Of a stretch of 64,000 nt of DNA, positions 61,520 through 64,000 are shown piece after piece. Under the pieces are notes generated by a model. The model did not search any database and had not been told where the DNA came from. It saw only the letters and a list, made by a program, of their open reading frames with translations. The position numbers and the translations under genes were made by a program. How positions within the stretch are numbered: the first letter of the stretch is position 1; the number at the start of each line of letters is the position of its first letter. The stretch spans positions 50,310,401 to 50,374,400 of the forward strand of contig CM049317.1 in the NCBI GenBank assembly GCA_026874595.1, in the 5' to 3' direction. This stretch comes from Sipunculus nudus. Lineage: Eukaryota; Annelida; Sipuncula; Golfingiida; Sipunculidae.

Positions 61520-63020
61520 ATAGCTCCATTCATGATCCTTTAGGATTATCTCATGATTTCATTGCATATATCGGGGCTTTCAGGCAGGTGCATGAGAATA
61601 AGGGTCTCTGATGTTCAAAATTGATTACAAATGCTCAGTTTTGAGGGTCCAAGCGTGGAATGGGATGCACAAATTTCTGGATTAAGGACCTTGTAGCACT
61701 CAATGACCATTAGCGGTTGCCATAATGAACCCATCAGTGGTGTAAATATCACACTGATAACTGAGGCTTAAATTTAACTATAAGCAAGTAATCATATTAG
61801 GACACATTTTCTAATCATATAATGATTAGATTTTTACATAAAATATGAAAAATATGCCCCCATAGAGAGGTGCACTTAGTAAGAGTTCATGAATTTCATG
61901 ACCTACATACTTGCAATCAAACGGCTTACACTGAATTGTTGTTTATGTGTTTATTTATGAACCCATCAATAAATTTACAGATCCAAGCAAAGGATCTGCT
62001 TGAAACGACACGTCAGCTTCAGATGAGCTAATCAACATCAGTTAAGCCATCAGGCAGACTATCAGCCCTGTTATAGGAATGCAAGGAAACTAATAAATAA
62101 ATGAAAATAAACAGAAATTCCAAAAAAAATCCCCATTAAGGACTGTGAATATACCCTCAGTACAGAGGTGCCTGCAAGGAGAGGTTCAATTGTATATATA
62201 TCTGATCCATTTCACTTTTCAGTAATAGTCCAGAAAATACATGTGTGGCTAGAATACTTCAGTTGGTGAAAGGAGCATCAAATTTTGCATACTTGTACTT
62301 AAAAAAATTATTTACACTAAACCATGTTAGCCAGTAAGAATCCAATATGACCGCTGTATTTTTTTCAAGATGGCCATCAAACCCCTTCTCATACGAATGT
62401 GCATGTAACATCTGCAAGAGTGGTCAGATTTCAATGATCTTTATATGGATGTTCCAGTTATATATACCATGTTCAAGGGTGTGTGATGCTTATTATAGTC
62501 ATTATGGGGTATTTCAAATGTGTTACTTGCTAATTGACCAGGAACAGAGGTTCTCAATGTGACATTTTCTCTCCTTTTGTGTTTTATGAGTATTATATCA
62601 TTATCATACTTACTGTTCTAAAGAGACAGTTTCATGAGTAATACAGGACCCTGATATTTGTCTGTCTGTTTGTTGCACTGTCATTTGATCTATTTGTAAA
62701 CATATACAATATTATACCATTTACCAAAATTATGTTATTTTTACTGATTTTCTTTACAGATTTCAGTATGTCACAATCTTTATGAGTGTATAAGTGTTTT
62801 TTTTAATGTACTGTTAGAATTTAAAAAGCAGACATAACAACAAACTTAAAATAGTGCATTTTAAGATGACAGTTTAATTTTACATTACTAAGACATACTG
62901 GAGAGGACATCATTTTTAGCCAATAGAATGGAGTGTCAGATATCCTACAGTATAGATCTCTCTCTGCATGCTATCTTTTAATACTTTCCAGAAACTTCTA
63001 AAACAAATACCATGTGGTTT
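61520..63020. other. Intergenic, no gene recognised
   Basis: AT-rich with short random frames. GATCTGCTTGAAACGACACG near 61995 looks like part of an interspersed repeat, but I could not define borders. Confidence 0.35.
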
Positions 63021-63025
63021 ACAGG

Positions 63026-63135
63026 TGCCAGGTAAAAATGGCTGAGGTAAAAATGGCTAGGGTAAAAATAGCTAGGTGAAAATGGCTATGGTAAAATTGC
63101 TGTTTAAAATGGCTAAGACAGAACTGGCTAAATTG
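63026..63135 (+). repeat. Minisatellite, about 14-bp unit GGTAAAAATGGCTA
   Basis: About seven diverged units (GGTAAAAATGGCTGA, GGTAAAAATGGCTAG, GTGAAAATGGCTAT, then weaker ones). The design resembles the short-motif arm of the foldback element at 59.3 kb, with a different motif. Confidence 0.85.
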
Positions 63136-63177
63136 AAAATTTACAAGCAACAGAAATAAATTACAAATTCAAGTTAG

Positions 63178-63790
63178 GAAATAGGTGTTTTATATTGGCT
63201 GTGATACAGAGATGAGTAAAAGTATCTGTTTAGTATTGGATTTGGACAAAAGCATACCTAGAAAAAGCCCACTGGACAAAAAGCCTACCCCTAAAGTACA
63301 GGCCAGGGCAAAAGCCCACTCTTTTAATGGACTAAAATATAAAATCAAATGACATTTCTTTTACAACTATATTAATGTTTTTCTATTGTATTTTTCAGGT
63401 ACTACTGTATCCACTCCATTATGTATATATAACGGTCCATTAAACTTAGAGTATGTATTATATATGTACATGTGCTTATGTGCATGTCCAGGAGGGCTTT
63501 AGTCTGAATGGGCTTTTGGTGAGTTGGCTGTGTGACAGAGATGTGAAAAAGTATCTGTTTACTCTTGGTGATGGACAAATGCCTGCCTGGACAAAGCCCA
63601 CTGGACAAAATCCAACCCTTTACCCTCAAAGTGCAGATTAGGGCAAAAGCCCACCCTTTTAATGGATTAAAAAACAAAATTTAATATGGTTTTCTGTTGT
63701 ATTTTTATATACTACTGTATCCACTTCAAAATGTATATAACATTCCATTATCCTAACAGTGTGTATTCAGTATACTGGTATGTTTAGGCC
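63178..63790 (+). repeat. Diverged direct repeat, 329-bp step
   Basis: Two units share GCCCACTGGACAAAA (63267 and 63596), AGTATCTGTTTA, GGGCAAAAGCCCAC, TTTTAATGGA and TACTACTGTATCCACT. The last two frames on either strand here are repeat sequence. Confidence 0.85.
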
Positions 63791-64000
63791 AAAAAAATAA
63801 AAGGGTATGGTTCTCAGGCACTTTTTTTCAGAAATCAATGCGGGCGGGCGGTATTTTATTTTTGACCTTTTTTGGTATGTTTCGATAAAATGTCATATGA
63901 TCAGGGAAAAGCATGTAAATGACATGTTTCTTCTTGCTAAACAGGCAAAAGCGCTACATAACAAAGGTTATCGTATCGAAATTGTATTATTTTACCATTT

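Noticed and set aside
63402-63677. 91-aa minus-strand frame
   Set aside because: It overlaps the 329-bp direct repeat and has no counterpart in the other unit.

Overview
The window is eukaryotic, AT-rich and mostly non-coding. Coding sequence occurs only as short exons with GT/AG borders and phase-matched joins. Transposon remnants, foldback elements, satellites and microsatellites occupy much of the rest. The mix (C-type lectin-like receptor, peptidase M2 exons, CR1/Jockey-type reverse transcriptase debris, pogo and hAT elements, TGACCT/AGGTCA repeats) suggests a lophotrochozoan, probably a bivalve mollusc. That is an inference; no species marker is present.

Genes. (1) A plus-strand transmembrane receptor runs from about 23.97 to 32.82 kb. 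It has two C-type lectin-like domains on phase-1 exons, a linker, a membrane helix and a tyrosine-containing tail, followed by a poly(A) signal. Its first exon is unresolved, and one CTLD exon carries a 1-base frameshift. (2) A minus-strand gene at 37.05-38.27 kb encodes a long coiled-coil protein of unknown function and also has a 1-base length anomaly. A paralogous C-terminal fragment lies at 1.85-1.98 kb on the same strand. (3) Two minus-strand exons, at 46.45-46.60 and 49.83-49.91 kb, resemble angiotensin-converting-enzyme (peptidase M2) proteins. An LTR-like block and an unassigned GC-rich terminal-exon candidate lie between them.

Layout. 0-3.6 kb: unique DNA with the paralogue fragment. 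3.6-13.3 kb: a near-identical 3.65-kb direct duplication, with a 368-bp segment copied from further downstream at its junction. 13.3-15.5 kb: repeat ends. 15.5-20.2 kb: a 4.64-kb terminal-inverted-repeat element full of ACATGT palindromes. 20.6-21.0 kb: a broken pogo/Tigger transposase. 22.9-32.9 kb: the lectin receptor, whose introns hold LINE debris and a 157-bp satellite. 34.5-35.1 kb: spaced nuclear-receptor-like half-sites. 37-38.3 kb: the coiled-coil gene. 40.8-43.7 kb: a local duplication with a dated LINE insertion, then a satellite. 44.2 kb: a tRNA-derived SINE. 46.4-49.9 kb: the M2 peptidase-like exons. 51.6-64 kb: tandem repeats, two foldback elements and a non-autonomous hAT element with an intact 8-bp target duplication.

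No operons, CRISPR arrays or tRNA genes were seen. The least explained items are the duplication junction, a family of elements whose ends carry inverted short-motif arrays, and the unidentified coiled-coil gene family.
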